In this document: one piece after another, positions 41,765-49,406 of the stretch
Numbering within the stretch: the first letter of the stretch is position 1
How the letters are laid out: each line of letters begins with the position of its first letter
Assembly (NCBI GenBank): GCA_027451885.1
Contig: DAIDHX010000105.1
Span: forward strand, 1-64,000
Length of the DNA: 64,000 bases
Direction of reading: 5' to 3'
Source: Planctomycetales bacterium
Lineage (GTDB): Bacteria; Planctomycetota; Planctomycetia; Isosphaerales; Isosphaeraceae
Position numbers and translations under genes: made by a program
The notes under the pieces: generated by a model
What the model saw: only the letters and a program-made list of their open reading frames with translations
The model's database searches: none
Told to the model about the DNA's origin: nothing

Positions 41765-43933
41765 ATGCCCCACGTCCGACTCATCCTCGCGCTCCACAAT
41801 CATCAACCGGTCGGCAACTTCGGCAGCGTCTTCGAGGAAGCGTATCGCACCAGCTATCTCCCGTTCCTGGAGACAATCGAGCGCTATCCGAAAATCCCAA
41901 TCGCCATTCACACCTCCGGCCCCTTGCTCGAATGGCTGGCGGACGAGCGCCCGGAATACATTGAGCGCCTCAAGGCACGGGCGGCCTCGGGCGCGCTTGA
42001 GATCATCGGAGGCGCGTTCTACGAGCCGATCCTGCCGATGATCCCGCCGCGCGACCGCCTGGGCCAGATCAGAACCTACCGCACCCACCTTGAGGAACTG
42101 TTCGAAACTTCGGTGCGCGGACTCTGGCTGGCCGAGCGCGTCTGGGAGCAATCGCTGGCAAGCGCCATTGTTGACGCCGGCGCGGCCTATACCATTCTCG
42201 ACGATGTCCACTTCGAACGCGCGGGCGTCGCCGGCGACCGCCTCACCGGCTACTATCTCACCGAGGACGACGGCCGGCTGCTCCGCGTTTTCCCCGCGTC
42301 CGAAACACTCCGCTACACCATGCCCTTTCAGGAGCCGCACCAGACCTACCTCTTCCTGCGGTCGATCGCCGAGCGCCGTGACGGAGCGACCGTGGTCTTC
42401 GCCGACGACGGCGAGAAATTCGGCGCCTGGCCAAACACATATAATCACGTCTATACGAATGGATGGTTAACGCATTTTTGTGACATGCTGGAGGCCAATC
42501 GCGACTGGATCGAGCCTGTCACGCCGGCGCGGGTGCTCGAGGAAACGCTCCCCGAGGGCAAGATCTACTTGCCTGACGGCTCGTACCGCGAGATGACGGA
42601 ATGGGCGCTCGATCTTGAACCCGCGCGGATGTATCGCACGGGCAAGGGCCGGCTCGAGCATCAGGACAATCCCGCCGCGATCAAGCGATTTTTCCGCCCT
42701 GGGGGGTTCTGGCGCAACTTCAAGATCCGGTACCCCGAAACCGACGAGATGTACGCGCGGATGATGCTCGTCTCGCGCCGGCTCGAGACAGCGCTTGGCG
42801 ATGCGAACGCCGATCCCGACTATCTCGAAGTCGCCCGCCGGGAGTTGCACCGGGGGCAATGCAATTGCCCATACTGGCACGGCTCCTTTGGGGGAATCTA
42901 CTTGCCCCACCTGCGGGGCGCAATCTATCGCGCGCTCATCAGCGCCGACGTCGCCATCGACGACGCGCTGGGCGGGCGCGGCGATTCCCCCACGGCCGAG
43001 GCCGGGGACTTCAATCTCGACGGCCGGCAGGAAGTCCGCCTCGACAGCCAGGCGATCTCGGTCTTCATCCGCCCCGCCCAGGGCGGTCACGTCTACGAGC
43101 TCGACGATCGACGCGTCCTCACGAACCTGCTCGCCACCCTCGAGCGCAGGCCCGAGATCGGGCACGACGCCGTTCGCAATCCCAACGGCGAGGGACTGCC
43201 CACCTCCTCGCAGCCGGTCGTGCTCAAGCAGGAGGGGCTCGAGCGGCTGCTCTGCTACGACAGGCTGCCGCGCAAGGCGTTTGTGGACCATTTTCTCAGG
43301 CCGGACGCCAGTCTCGAGCAACTTGTCGACGGCTCCGATTACGACCAGGGGGACTTCGCCGCGGGCGCGTATCTCTCGCGCATCCGCCGCGAGCCGGGCC
43401 GTAGCTCCGTCGTCATGGAACGCAAGGGACGCGCAGCGGGCGCGATGATTCGCATTCGCAAGACCCTCAGCATCGCCGCCGGCTCAACCACCCTACTGGC
43501 GCATTACGAGCTCGAGGATCTCCCCGCTGGAACGCCCCTGCACTTCGCCGTGGAAATCAACCTCGCGGGCATGGCCGGCCACGCTCCCGATCGGCTCTAC
43601 GAAGATCCCAAGGGAACTGCGCTCGGCATGCTCGACACGCGGATCACGCTTGCCGAAACGTCCGGCATCACCCTCCGCGACCAGTGGCTCGACCTCGCCG
43701 CCACGCTGGAGTGGACCACCCCGGCCGCGCTTTGGTGCTTCCCCATCGAGAGCGTCAGCCTCAGCGAAGGGGGTTTCGAACGCGTCTACCAATCCTCGGC
43801 CGTCGTTCCCCACTGGACCGTTCTGGGCGACGAACTCGGCAAGTGGTCAACCACAATCAGCCTGACGCTCAATCCCGCGCACGCCTCAACCAACCGCGAA
43901 ACACGCCTCGTGGGGCAAATCGCCGCGACTTAA
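41765..43933 (+). CDS. GH57 4-alpha-glucanotransferase/alpha-amylase-like enzyme
   Basis: A 722-residue GH57 protein of the Thermococcus litoralis glucanotransferase type. Region 1 is LALHNHQPVGNF, region 3 is LWLAERVWE with the nucleophile Glu, and region 4 is FADDGEKFGAWP with the acid/base Asp. A C-terminal beta-sandwich (about 420-720), with DUF1925/DUF1926-like architecture, follows. It would shorten or rearrange alpha-1,4-glucan chains. The ATG at 41765 is 25 bp after galT and has AGGA nearby. It completes the glgA-GH57-galT-GH57 run. Confidence 0.92.
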   Translation: MPHVRLILALHNHQPVGNFGSVFEEAYRTSYLPFLETIERYPKIPIAIHTSGPLLEWLADERPEYIERLKARAASGALEIIGGAFYEPILPMIPPRDRLGQIRTYRTHLEELFETSVRGLWLAERVWEQSLASAIVDAGAAYTILDDVHFERAGVAGDRLTGYYLTEDDGRLLRVFPASETLRYTMPFQEPHQTYLFLRSIAERRDGATVVFADDGEKFGAWPNTYNHVYTNGWLTHFCDMLEANRDWIEPVTPARVLEETLPEGKIYLPDGSYREMTEWALDLEPARMYRTGKGRLEHQDNPAAIKRFFRPGGFWRNFKIRYPETDEMYARMMLVSRRLETALGDANADPDYLEVARRELHRGQCNCPYWHGSFGGIYLPHLRGAIYRALISADVAIDDALGGRGDSPTAEAGDFNLDGRQEVRLDSQAISVFIRPAQGGHVYELDDRRVLTNLLATLERRPEIGHDAVRNPNGEGLPTSSQPVVLKQEGLERLLCYDRLPRKAFVDHFLRPDASLEQLVDGSDYDQGDFAAGAYLSRIRREPGRSSVVMERKGRAAGAMIRIRKTLSIAAGSTTLLAHYELEDLPAGTPLHFAVEINLAGMAGHAPDRLYEDPKGTALGMLDTRITLAETSGITLRDQWLDLAATLEWTTPAALWCFPIESVSLSEGGFERVYQSSAVVPHWTVLGDELGKWSTTISLTLNPAHASTNRETRLVGQIAAT

Positions 43934-44010
43934 CGTTTCGTAACAATTTCTTGCGACTGCGTTCAAGTTTCATACAAGGTTTGCACAAGCTTCATGCGCC
44001 TTTGGGCCTG

Positions 44011-44077
44011 AATCCTTACGATTTGGCACCGAGCGACCGTGTGGTCGCGCCAAAGCAACACGTAAGGATTGCTAGAA
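44011..44077 (+). promoter_or_regulatory. Structured 5' leader that pairs the ribosome binding site
   Basis: AATCCTTACG at 44011-44020 is the exact reverse complement of CGTAAGGATT at 44061-44070. Inside, TTTGGC (44022-44027) pairs with GCCAAA (44049-44054), and GCGACC (44033-44038) pairs with GGTCGC (44043-44048) around GTGT. The AAGGA ribosome binding site at 44064-44068 lies wholly in the outer right arm, so folding would block translation of the DUF1559 gene whose ATG is at 44078. It could be a thermosensor, ligand- or protein-controlled switch. I do not recognise a known RNA family. Confidence 0.7.
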
Positions 44078-45214
44078 ATGTTAAATACTGGCAGACGGCG
44101 CTCCGGCGGATTCACGCTGATCGAGCTGCTCGTCGTGATTGCGATCATTGCAGTACTGATCGCGCTTTTGTTACCCGCGGTCCAGTCGGCACGCGAGGCT
44201 GCAAGGCGCATCCAGTGCACGAACAATTTGAAGCAAATTGGTCTGGCTTTCATGAATTACGAGAGCTCGGTGGGCGCGTTCCCGCCGACGACGATTTTGG
44301 TTCCGATGCCGGTCGGCGCGCCTGCGACATGGTATTTCGAGTCGTCCTGGAGCGCCTTTGCCCGCTCGCTTGCGTTCCTGGAACAGACGGCGATGTACAA
44401 CGCCATCAACTGGGACTTCACATATAGCAAGCCGCCCAACACCACGATGGAGTATGTAACGCTTTCGGTGCTTTACTGCCCGAGCGACCCGGGTGATCAT
44501 TACGACGATCCTTCGATGGGCGGGACGGGCGACGCAACGACCAGTTACGGCACCTGCGACGGCGACTGGTACGTCTGGTCGGTGAACTGGGGCTCGACGA
44601 ACAGCGTTGGTCCCATGAACCGATCGTTGTTCGGCCCAACTTACTCGCGGCGAATTGCCATGGTGACGGACGGGCTGAGCAACACGCTGATGGCGGCCGA
44701 GGGCTACATCGGCCATCCCCAGATGCGAAGCTGCATGAGCACGCCGTCGGTTCCATCCGACCCGATCACGGGGACCTGGTCCCCCATGAACGTGCCGGCC
44801 CCTGGGCCGAATTCGGCCGCGGCCCTGGCTTCGCTCCTCAGCTCCTGCGGCGCCAAGACAGGCAAGGTCAAGGCAGGCGGCCCCATCGGCCACACCCGCT
44901 GGTGCAACGGCGGAGTCTATTACTCCGGTTTCACCACCGCCATGCCCCCCAATCAGAAGGTCTCCGCCATCAGCCGCGCCACGGGAACCGCCGATGGTGG
45001 CGAGAACGTCCCCATGGACTGGGACTCCGTCGACGAAAACGACGGCGGACCGACTTACATGTCGCTGGCCGCGAGCAGCTACCATCCGGGCGGAGTCAAT
45101 GCCGTGTTCGCGGACGGCAGCGTTCACTTCATCAAGGACACGATCAGTCCCATCACCTGGCGGGCGCTTGGCACCATGGCCGGCGGCGAGGTGATCAGCT
45201 CGGATCAGTATTGA
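44078..45214 (+). CDS. DUF1559 prepilin-like protein
   Basis: A 378-residue protein with a type IV prepilin/pseudopilin N-terminus: a short basic leader, Gly then [24 protein letters not shown], the cleavage site being Gly-Phe near residue 12, with the Glu5 of the mature form. The C-terminus carries the DUF1559 hallmark [17 protein letters not shown] (H-X9-DG). The family is hugely expanded in planctomycetes; members are thought to be surface or pilus-related, but the role is unproven. ATG at 44078 is nine bases after AAGGA; a TTG at 44069 lies inside the leader stem. It is followed 80 bp on by a lipoprotein gene. Confidence 0.93.
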   Translation: MLNTGRRRSGGFTLIELLVVIAIIAVLIALLLPAVQSAREAARRIQCTNNLKQIGLAFMNYESSVGAFPPTTILVPMPVGAPATWYFESSWSAFARSLAFLEQTAMYNAINWDFTYSKPPNTTMEYVTLSVLYCPSDPGDHYDDPSMGGTGDATTSYGTCDGDWYVWSVNWGSTNSVGPMNRSLFGPTYSRRIAMVTDGLSNTLMAAEGYIGHPQMRSCMSTPSVPSDPITGTWSPMNVPAPGPNSAAALASLLSSCGAKTGKVKAGGPIGHTRWCNGGVYYSGFTTAMPPNQKVSAISRATGTADGGENVPMDWDSVDENDGGPTYMSLAASSYHPGGVNAVFADGSVHFIKDTISPITWRALGTMAGGEVISSDQY

Positions 45215-45294
45215 TCAACCACGTCAAAACCTTCGATCCGCAACGCAGGGATCGGCGACGACCTCGCCGATCCCGTTGAAATCCGGAGCCAGCC

Positions 45295-45696
45295 ATGCGA
45301 ATCGGTGCTCGATTCCTCCTGGGATCGACCATTCTCCTGTGGGGTCTTGCGAGCGGCTGCGGATCGGCCGGCGGAGTGACCCAGACCGTGCTCATTCCGG
45401 TCAAGGGCAAGGTCGTTTACAAGGGAATGCCCATGACCAGGGGCGTCGTCACCTTCGAGCCGGACGACTACGGCCGGCCCGCTTCAGGGCGGATCGAGCC
45501 CGATGGGTCGTTCACGCTCAGCACGCATCAAGCGGGCGACGGCGTCGTTCCCGGCCACCATCGCGTCACGGTGACCGAGACGGGCGTCAAGAGCCCCCGC
45601 GATCAACTCGCCAAGAAATGGGCCAGCGCGGCGGCTTCAGGATTGACCGCTGACGTCGACGCAGATCATAACGAGTTCACACTTGAACTGCGGTGA
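45295..45696 (+). CDS. Transthyretin-like lipoprotein
   Basis: A 133-residue protein with a signal peptide ending in GLASGC, a plausible lipobox with Cys22. The rest is a small beta-sandwich (PVKGKVVYKGMPMTRGVVTFEPD, GRIEPDGSFTLST, GHHRVTVTE) of the carboxypeptidase regulatory/transthyretin-like type. Such small lipoproteins commonly accompany DUF1559 genes in planctomycetes. GGAG lies upstream of the ATG. A structural or binding role is likely, not an enzymatic one. Confidence 0.85.
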   Translation: MRIGARFLLGSTILLWGLASGCGSAGGVTQTVLIPVKGKVVYKGMPMTRGVVTFEPDDYGRPASGRIEPDGSFTLSTHQAGDGVVPGHHRVTVTETGVKSPRDQLAKKWASAAASGLTADVDADHNEFTLELR

Positions 45697-45767
45697 ATGA
45701 CCGCTCGTGCAACCGATTCCGTTTCTGTCCCAGACGATCGACACCCGAAGGATAGAGAACCATTGTC

Positions 45768-46805
45768 ATGATCGCGCTTTGTATTCGGCCGATTCGCCTT
45801 GCCGCGCTTGCAGCGCTTTTCGCTCTTGGCCCCGCCCTGGCGGCGATCGCCGGCGATCTCGAGCTCACGCAGATCACGCTGCCGCAGCCGTTCCTCGAGG
45901 ACGGCAAGGTCAATAACGTCATCGAGGCCTCGGGCGTTGAGCCGATCGGCAATGGCCGCTTCCTGCTCGCGCACGACAAGGCCCCCGCGCTCTATGTGGT
46001 CGAGCTCGAAACCGGCCGGATTCTGGGCGCCCCGATCACCTCGTCACGCCTCCCCGTGCAGAATGGTGCAGGGCCCAAGTGGGAAGGCATGGCGCGGGAT
46101 TCCGATGGCAATTTCTACATCATCGGCGCGCACAACGGCAAGACCGACGACGAGCGCGCTACCAAAAGCCATCTCTATCGCTTCCGTCTCAAGGACACCG
46201 ATCCCCCCGCGATCGACGACAGCTCGGTTGTTGCCTTCCACGCGGCGAAGGGGATCGAGCAGGCGCTCAAGAGCCTGGGCGTTGAGCCCAGTCTGATCAA
46301 CAAGCGCAAGGTTGAAGGGCTCACAATCCGCGAGCACAGTGACGCCTCGGGCGCGAAGCTCAAGGAGCTCGTCATCGGTCTGCGCGCCCCCACCGACAAG
46401 GTTCGCTTGCTCAAGGCCGACATCACCAACGTCTCACCCGATTCCGAGCTCGAGCTAAAGCCACTCGCCGTATTCCAGGCTGAGCCCCGCGAGGGCGTCG
46501 TGTCGGAGCTCACAGCGATGGAGTACTGCCCCGCGCTCGAGGGCACGCTCGTGATGACCGCCTCCGAGGACGATGACAACGCCTTCCACGGCAACACCCT
46601 CTGGTTCGTGCCGGACTCCTCCAACGATCGCGCGGAGAAGATCGCCGTGCTCTCGCCCGCAATGAAGGCCGAGGGGCTTACCGTGGTCTCGGCGGAGAAA
46701 AAGGACGGCACAACGTCCGCCAGGCTGCTCATCACCTATGACAACGATTTTCACGCGACGCACATTCCAAGCCGGTTCCAGACGGCCGTGCTAATCAAGC
46801 ATTGA
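45768..46805 (+). CDS. Exported DUF3616-like beta-propeller protein
   Basis: A 345-residue protein with a signal peptide (LAALAALFALGPALAAIA). The repeating beta pattern and the motifs KWEGMARDSDGNFYIIGAHN, KVEGLTIRE, ELVIGLRAP and AEGLTVVSAEK match, from memory, the DUF3616 group of propeller-like proteins. The spaced Glu-Gly-Leu motifs suggest calcium or phosphate binding as in phytase-like folds, but no activity is known. It is downstream of the lipoprotein gene by 71 bp. Confidence 0.72.
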   Translation: MIALCIRPIRLAALAALFALGPALAAIAGDLELTQITLPQPFLEDGKVNNVIEASGVEPIGNGRFLLAHDKAPALYVVELETGRILGAPITSSRLPVQNGAGPKWEGMARDSDGNFYIIGAHNGKTDDERATKSHLYRFRLKDTDPPAIDDSSVVAFHAAKGIEQALKSLGVEPSLINKRKVEGLTIREHSDASGAKLKELVIGLRAPTDKVRLLKADITNVSPDSELELKPLAVFQAEPREGVVSELTAMEYCPALEGTLVMTASEDDDNAFHGNTLWFVPDSSNDRAEKIAVLSPAMKAEGLTVVSAEKKDGTTSARLLITYDNDFHATHIPSRFQTAVLIKH

Positions 46806-46845
46806 GCATTCTTAGCTTTGATGATGCACAATCAAGAAATGGCGG

Positions 46846-46873
46846 AGGGTCGCCGTGGCATAACGGCGGCCCT
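46846..46873. terminator. Hairpin between convergent genes
   Basis: AGGGTCGCCGT at 46846-46856 pairs with ACGGCGGCCCT at 46863-46873 with one mismatch (loop 6). It lies between the stops of the DUF3616-like gene and the glycerate dehydrogenase gene, so it may end both transcripts. No T-run follows. Confidence 0.5.
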
Positions 46874-46880
46874 CGTGCGT

Positions 46881-47837
46881 TCAGGGGTTGACCACGTTGA
46901 TCGGCCGGCCCGCCAGAAAGGCGGCGATGTTGGCCGCGGTGGCTTCCAGCAGCCGTCTCCGCGCATCCTGTGACGCCCAGGCGATGTGTGGGGTGATCAG
47001 GCATCGAGGGGCGGATAGCAAGGGATTCTCGGGGCGAATCGGTTCGATCGAGGTCACATCGACGGCAGCACCCGCGAGCTCGCCGCGCGCAAGCGCATCC
47101 GCGAGATCCTGTTCGATCACAAGCCCGCCCCGCGCTGTGTTGATCAGATAGGCCGTGGGCTTCATCCGCTTGAGCCGGTCCCCATGCACAAGCCCGGCAG
47201 TTTGCGGCGTGAGCGGGCAATGCAGGCTGACGACGTCGGACTCGGCGAAAAGTTCGTCGAGCGTGCGCCAGGATGCCCCGTCCACGCCTGAGGACCGTGT
47301 CCGGCAGTGGTGGATCACTTTCATCCCAAAGCCGCGCGCGATCTGGGCGACTCTGCCGCCAATGCGCCCCTGGCCGACAAGGCCCATCGTCTTGCCCTCG
47401 AGATCCACCAGCGGCGTCTTGCGGAGCGAGAAATGGGGCTGGGCGGTCCACTCCCCCGCGCGCACGGCCGCGTCATGCACACCGACGTGATGGCATAGCT
47501 CGAGCAGCAATGCAAAGACAAACTGGGCAACGGACCCGGCCGCGTATTCGGGAACGTTCGAGACAGGTACCCCGTTCCGACTGGCGGCGATCACATCCAC
47601 GCAGTCGAAACCGGTCGCGGTGACGGCGACGAAGCGCGGGGCAGCGGGAGAGTCGAACAGATCCGCCCCGATCCGTGCCTTGTTGGTAACCACGATCTCC
47701 GCACCCGCGGCCCGAGCCGCGAGCAGTTCCGGCGGAGTATGCTCGTGGAGTTCAAGCGCGCCAAGCCGCTCCACCGCAGCCCAGTCCGACCGATCCGAGC
47801 CCAGCGGACGCCCGTCCAGAACCACGATCCTCGCCAT
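46881..47837 (-). CDS. D-2-hydroxyacid dehydrogenase, glycerate dehydrogenase/hydroxypyruvate reductase type
   Basis: A 318-residue NAD-dependent enzyme. The N-terminal MARIVVLDGRPLGSDRSDW matches HprA-type glycerate dehydrogenases. The cofactor motif is GLVGQGRIGGRVAQIA, and the catalytic Arg, Glu and His occur in NTARGGLV, VTSIEP and TPHIAWAS. It would interconvert hydroxypyruvate and D-glycerate, which links with the aminotransferase at 7704-8918. The ATG at 47837 has a GGGGGA site; the open frame continues upstream to 49790 on the antisense of uvrC but that part is not real. It faces uvrC divergently with 78 bp between starts. Confidence 0.92.
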   Translation of the reverse strand: MARIVVLDGRPLGSDRSDWAAVERLGALELHEHTPPELLAARAAGAEIVVTNKARIGADLFDSPAAPRFVAVTATGFDCVDVIAASRNGVPVSNVPEYAAGSVAQFVFALLLELCHHVGVHDAAVRAGEWTAQPHFSLRKTPLVDLEGKTMGLVGQGRIGGRVAQIARGFGMKVIHHCRTRSSGVDGASWRTLDELFAESDVVSLHCPLTPQTAGLVHGDRLKRMKPTAYLINTARGGLVIEQDLADALARGELAGAAVDVTSIEPIRPENPLLSAPRCLITPHIAWASQDARRRLLEATAANIAAFLAGRPINVVNP

Positions 47838-47915
47838 CGCGTTTCCCCCGCGCCTGTGTGCCGGCCTCGAATCGACTTGACCCTTCCCCCTGCCCAACCA
47901 AACAATACGAACAGG

Positions 47916-49352
47916 ATGGCTGACAAACCACGACGCGCCAATCCGGCCAGGAAAGGATCGACGGCCCGACCGGCCGCCGAGCGCACTGAATCCCCGCCCG
48001 TCGAGCCCGCGCAGGAATCCCCTGCCGCGGAGGCCCCAGCTCCCATCACGCCAGGCGACAAGGTCAAGCAATTCCCCACGTCGCCCGGCGTTTATCTCAT
48101 GAAGGACACACGCGGACGGGTGATCTACATCGGCAAGGCCAAGAACCTGCGCAGCCGCGCATCCTCGTATTTTCTCAAGGCCGCGGCCGAGGATCTGCGC
48201 ATCCGCGACTGGATCGGCGAGGTCGCGGACGTCGACTTCGTCGCCTCCGACAGCGAGGTCGACGCCCTGCTGATGGAAGCCCGCCTGATCAAGGACATTC
48301 AGCCGCGCTACAACCACGATCTCAAGGACGACAAGACGTTCCCGTATCTTCAGATTACCACGGGCGAGGACTTCCCCCGCGTGAATTTCACGCGCGAGCC
48401 GCTCGACCGGGGCGTGAAGCTCTATGGACCGTTTCCACGCGCCAAGAGCCTGCGGGGTGCGATCCAGGTGCTCCAGCGCATCTTCAAGTTCCGCACTTGC
48501 TCGCTTGATATCGAGGCCGATGATCCCCGCTGGCGCTGGTTTCGCCCCTGCTTGCTGGCCTCGATCGACCAGTGCACCGCCCCGTGCAATTTGCGGATCG
48601 ATCGCGAGACGTATCGCAACGACGTGCGCAGACTCCAGCTTTTCCTCGACGGCAAGAAAGACGCACTTCTGCGCGAGCTCGAGGCCGAGATGAAGCAGGC
48701 AGCCAGGGATCTGCTCTTCGAGAAGGCAGCGCGGCTGCGGGACGAGATCAAGGCCCTCAGCACACTGAACTTGCGGGGAAATCTGGCCGATCATGCCCAG
48801 CCCGAGGTCTTTTACGTTGACCCCAGGCGCGGGCTCAAGGGGCTCAAGCAAGTCCTCAAACTCGACTCCACGCCCCGCACGATCGACGGCGTGGACATCG
48901 CGCACCTCAGCGGCAATGAGACCGTGGGCTCGCTCGTGACGTTCGTTGATGGTCTGCCCTTCAAGCCCGGTTACCGCCGCTACCGGATCCAGGGGGTCGA
49001 GGGAATCAACGACTTTGCCTCGATTCAGGAAGTCGTCACGCGTAGAATCAAGGGGCTCCGCGAGCGCGACGAGCCGTTCCCTGATCTCTGGCTCATCGAT
49101 GGTGGCAAGGGGCAATTGAACGCCGCATTGAAGGCCTTTGAGAAACTCGGCGTGGTACCCCCGACGCTGGTTTCGCTCGCCAAGCGCGAGGAGGAAATCT
49201 TCGTCGAAGGGCGGTCCGAACCGATCGTCCTCAGGCGCAGGTCGTTCGCGCTCAGGCTCCTGCAATGTGTGCGCGACGAGGCGCACCGCTTCGCCCAGCA
49301 TTACCATCATCTCTTGCGAGAAAAGCGGCTGGTCGACGACGATGCTACGTAA
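47916..49352 (+). CDS. uvrC: UvrC-like excinuclease subunit lacking the C-terminal HhH domain
   Basis: A 478-residue protein. After a 45-residue low-complexity leader comes the GIY-YIG nuclease (SPGVYLMKD, VIYIGKAKNLRSRASSYF, residues 55-130) with the 3' incision site, then a Cys-containing middle region, the UVR helix pair (about 248-285) and the RNase H-like domain (DGVDIAHLSGNETVGSLV) responsible for 5' incision, ending at RDEAHRFAQHYHHLLREKR. Usual UvrC is about 600 residues and ends in tandem helix-hairpin-helix motifs; here the frame stops just after the nuclease domain, and the downstream 54 bp do not encode one. It is thus a short UvrC. The ATG at 47916 is used. Confidence 0.9.
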   Translation: MADKPRRANPARKGSTARPAAERTESPPVEPAQESPAAEAPAPITPGDKVKQFPTSPGVYLMKDTRGRVIYIGKAKNLRSRASSYFLKAAAEDLRIRDWIGEVADVDFVASDSEVDALLMEARLIKDIQPRYNHDLKDDKTFPYLQITTGEDFPRVNFTREPLDRGVKLYGPFPRAKSLRGAIQVLQRIFKFRTCSLDIEADDPRWRWFRPCLLASIDQCTAPCNLRIDRETYRNDVRRLQLFLDGKKDALLRELEAEMKQAARDLLFEKAARLRDEIKALSTLNLRGNLADHAQPEVFYVDPRRGLKGLKQVLKLDSTPRTIDGVDIAHLSGNETVGSLVTFVDGLPFKPGYRRYRIQGVEGINDFASIQEVVTRRIKGLRERDEPFPDLWLIDGGKGQLNAALKAFEKLGVVPPTLVSLAKREEEIFVEGRSEPIVLRRRSFALRLLQCVRDEAHRFAQHYHHLLREKRLVDDDAT

Positions 49353-49406
49353 CATGCACAGGTACGATTCCCGCGCTCGAGCGCGTTTTCCGGCTCTGGG
49401 CTCTTC

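Noticed and set aside
42467-43321. A 284-codon minus-strand frame
   Set aside because: It is antisense to the second GH57 gene, which has complete family motifs.
44001-44080. Reading the inverted repeat before the DUF1559 gene as a terminator of the GH57 gene
   Set aside because: No T-run follows the right arm, and the arm contains the ribosome binding site of the next gene, so a translational role fits better.
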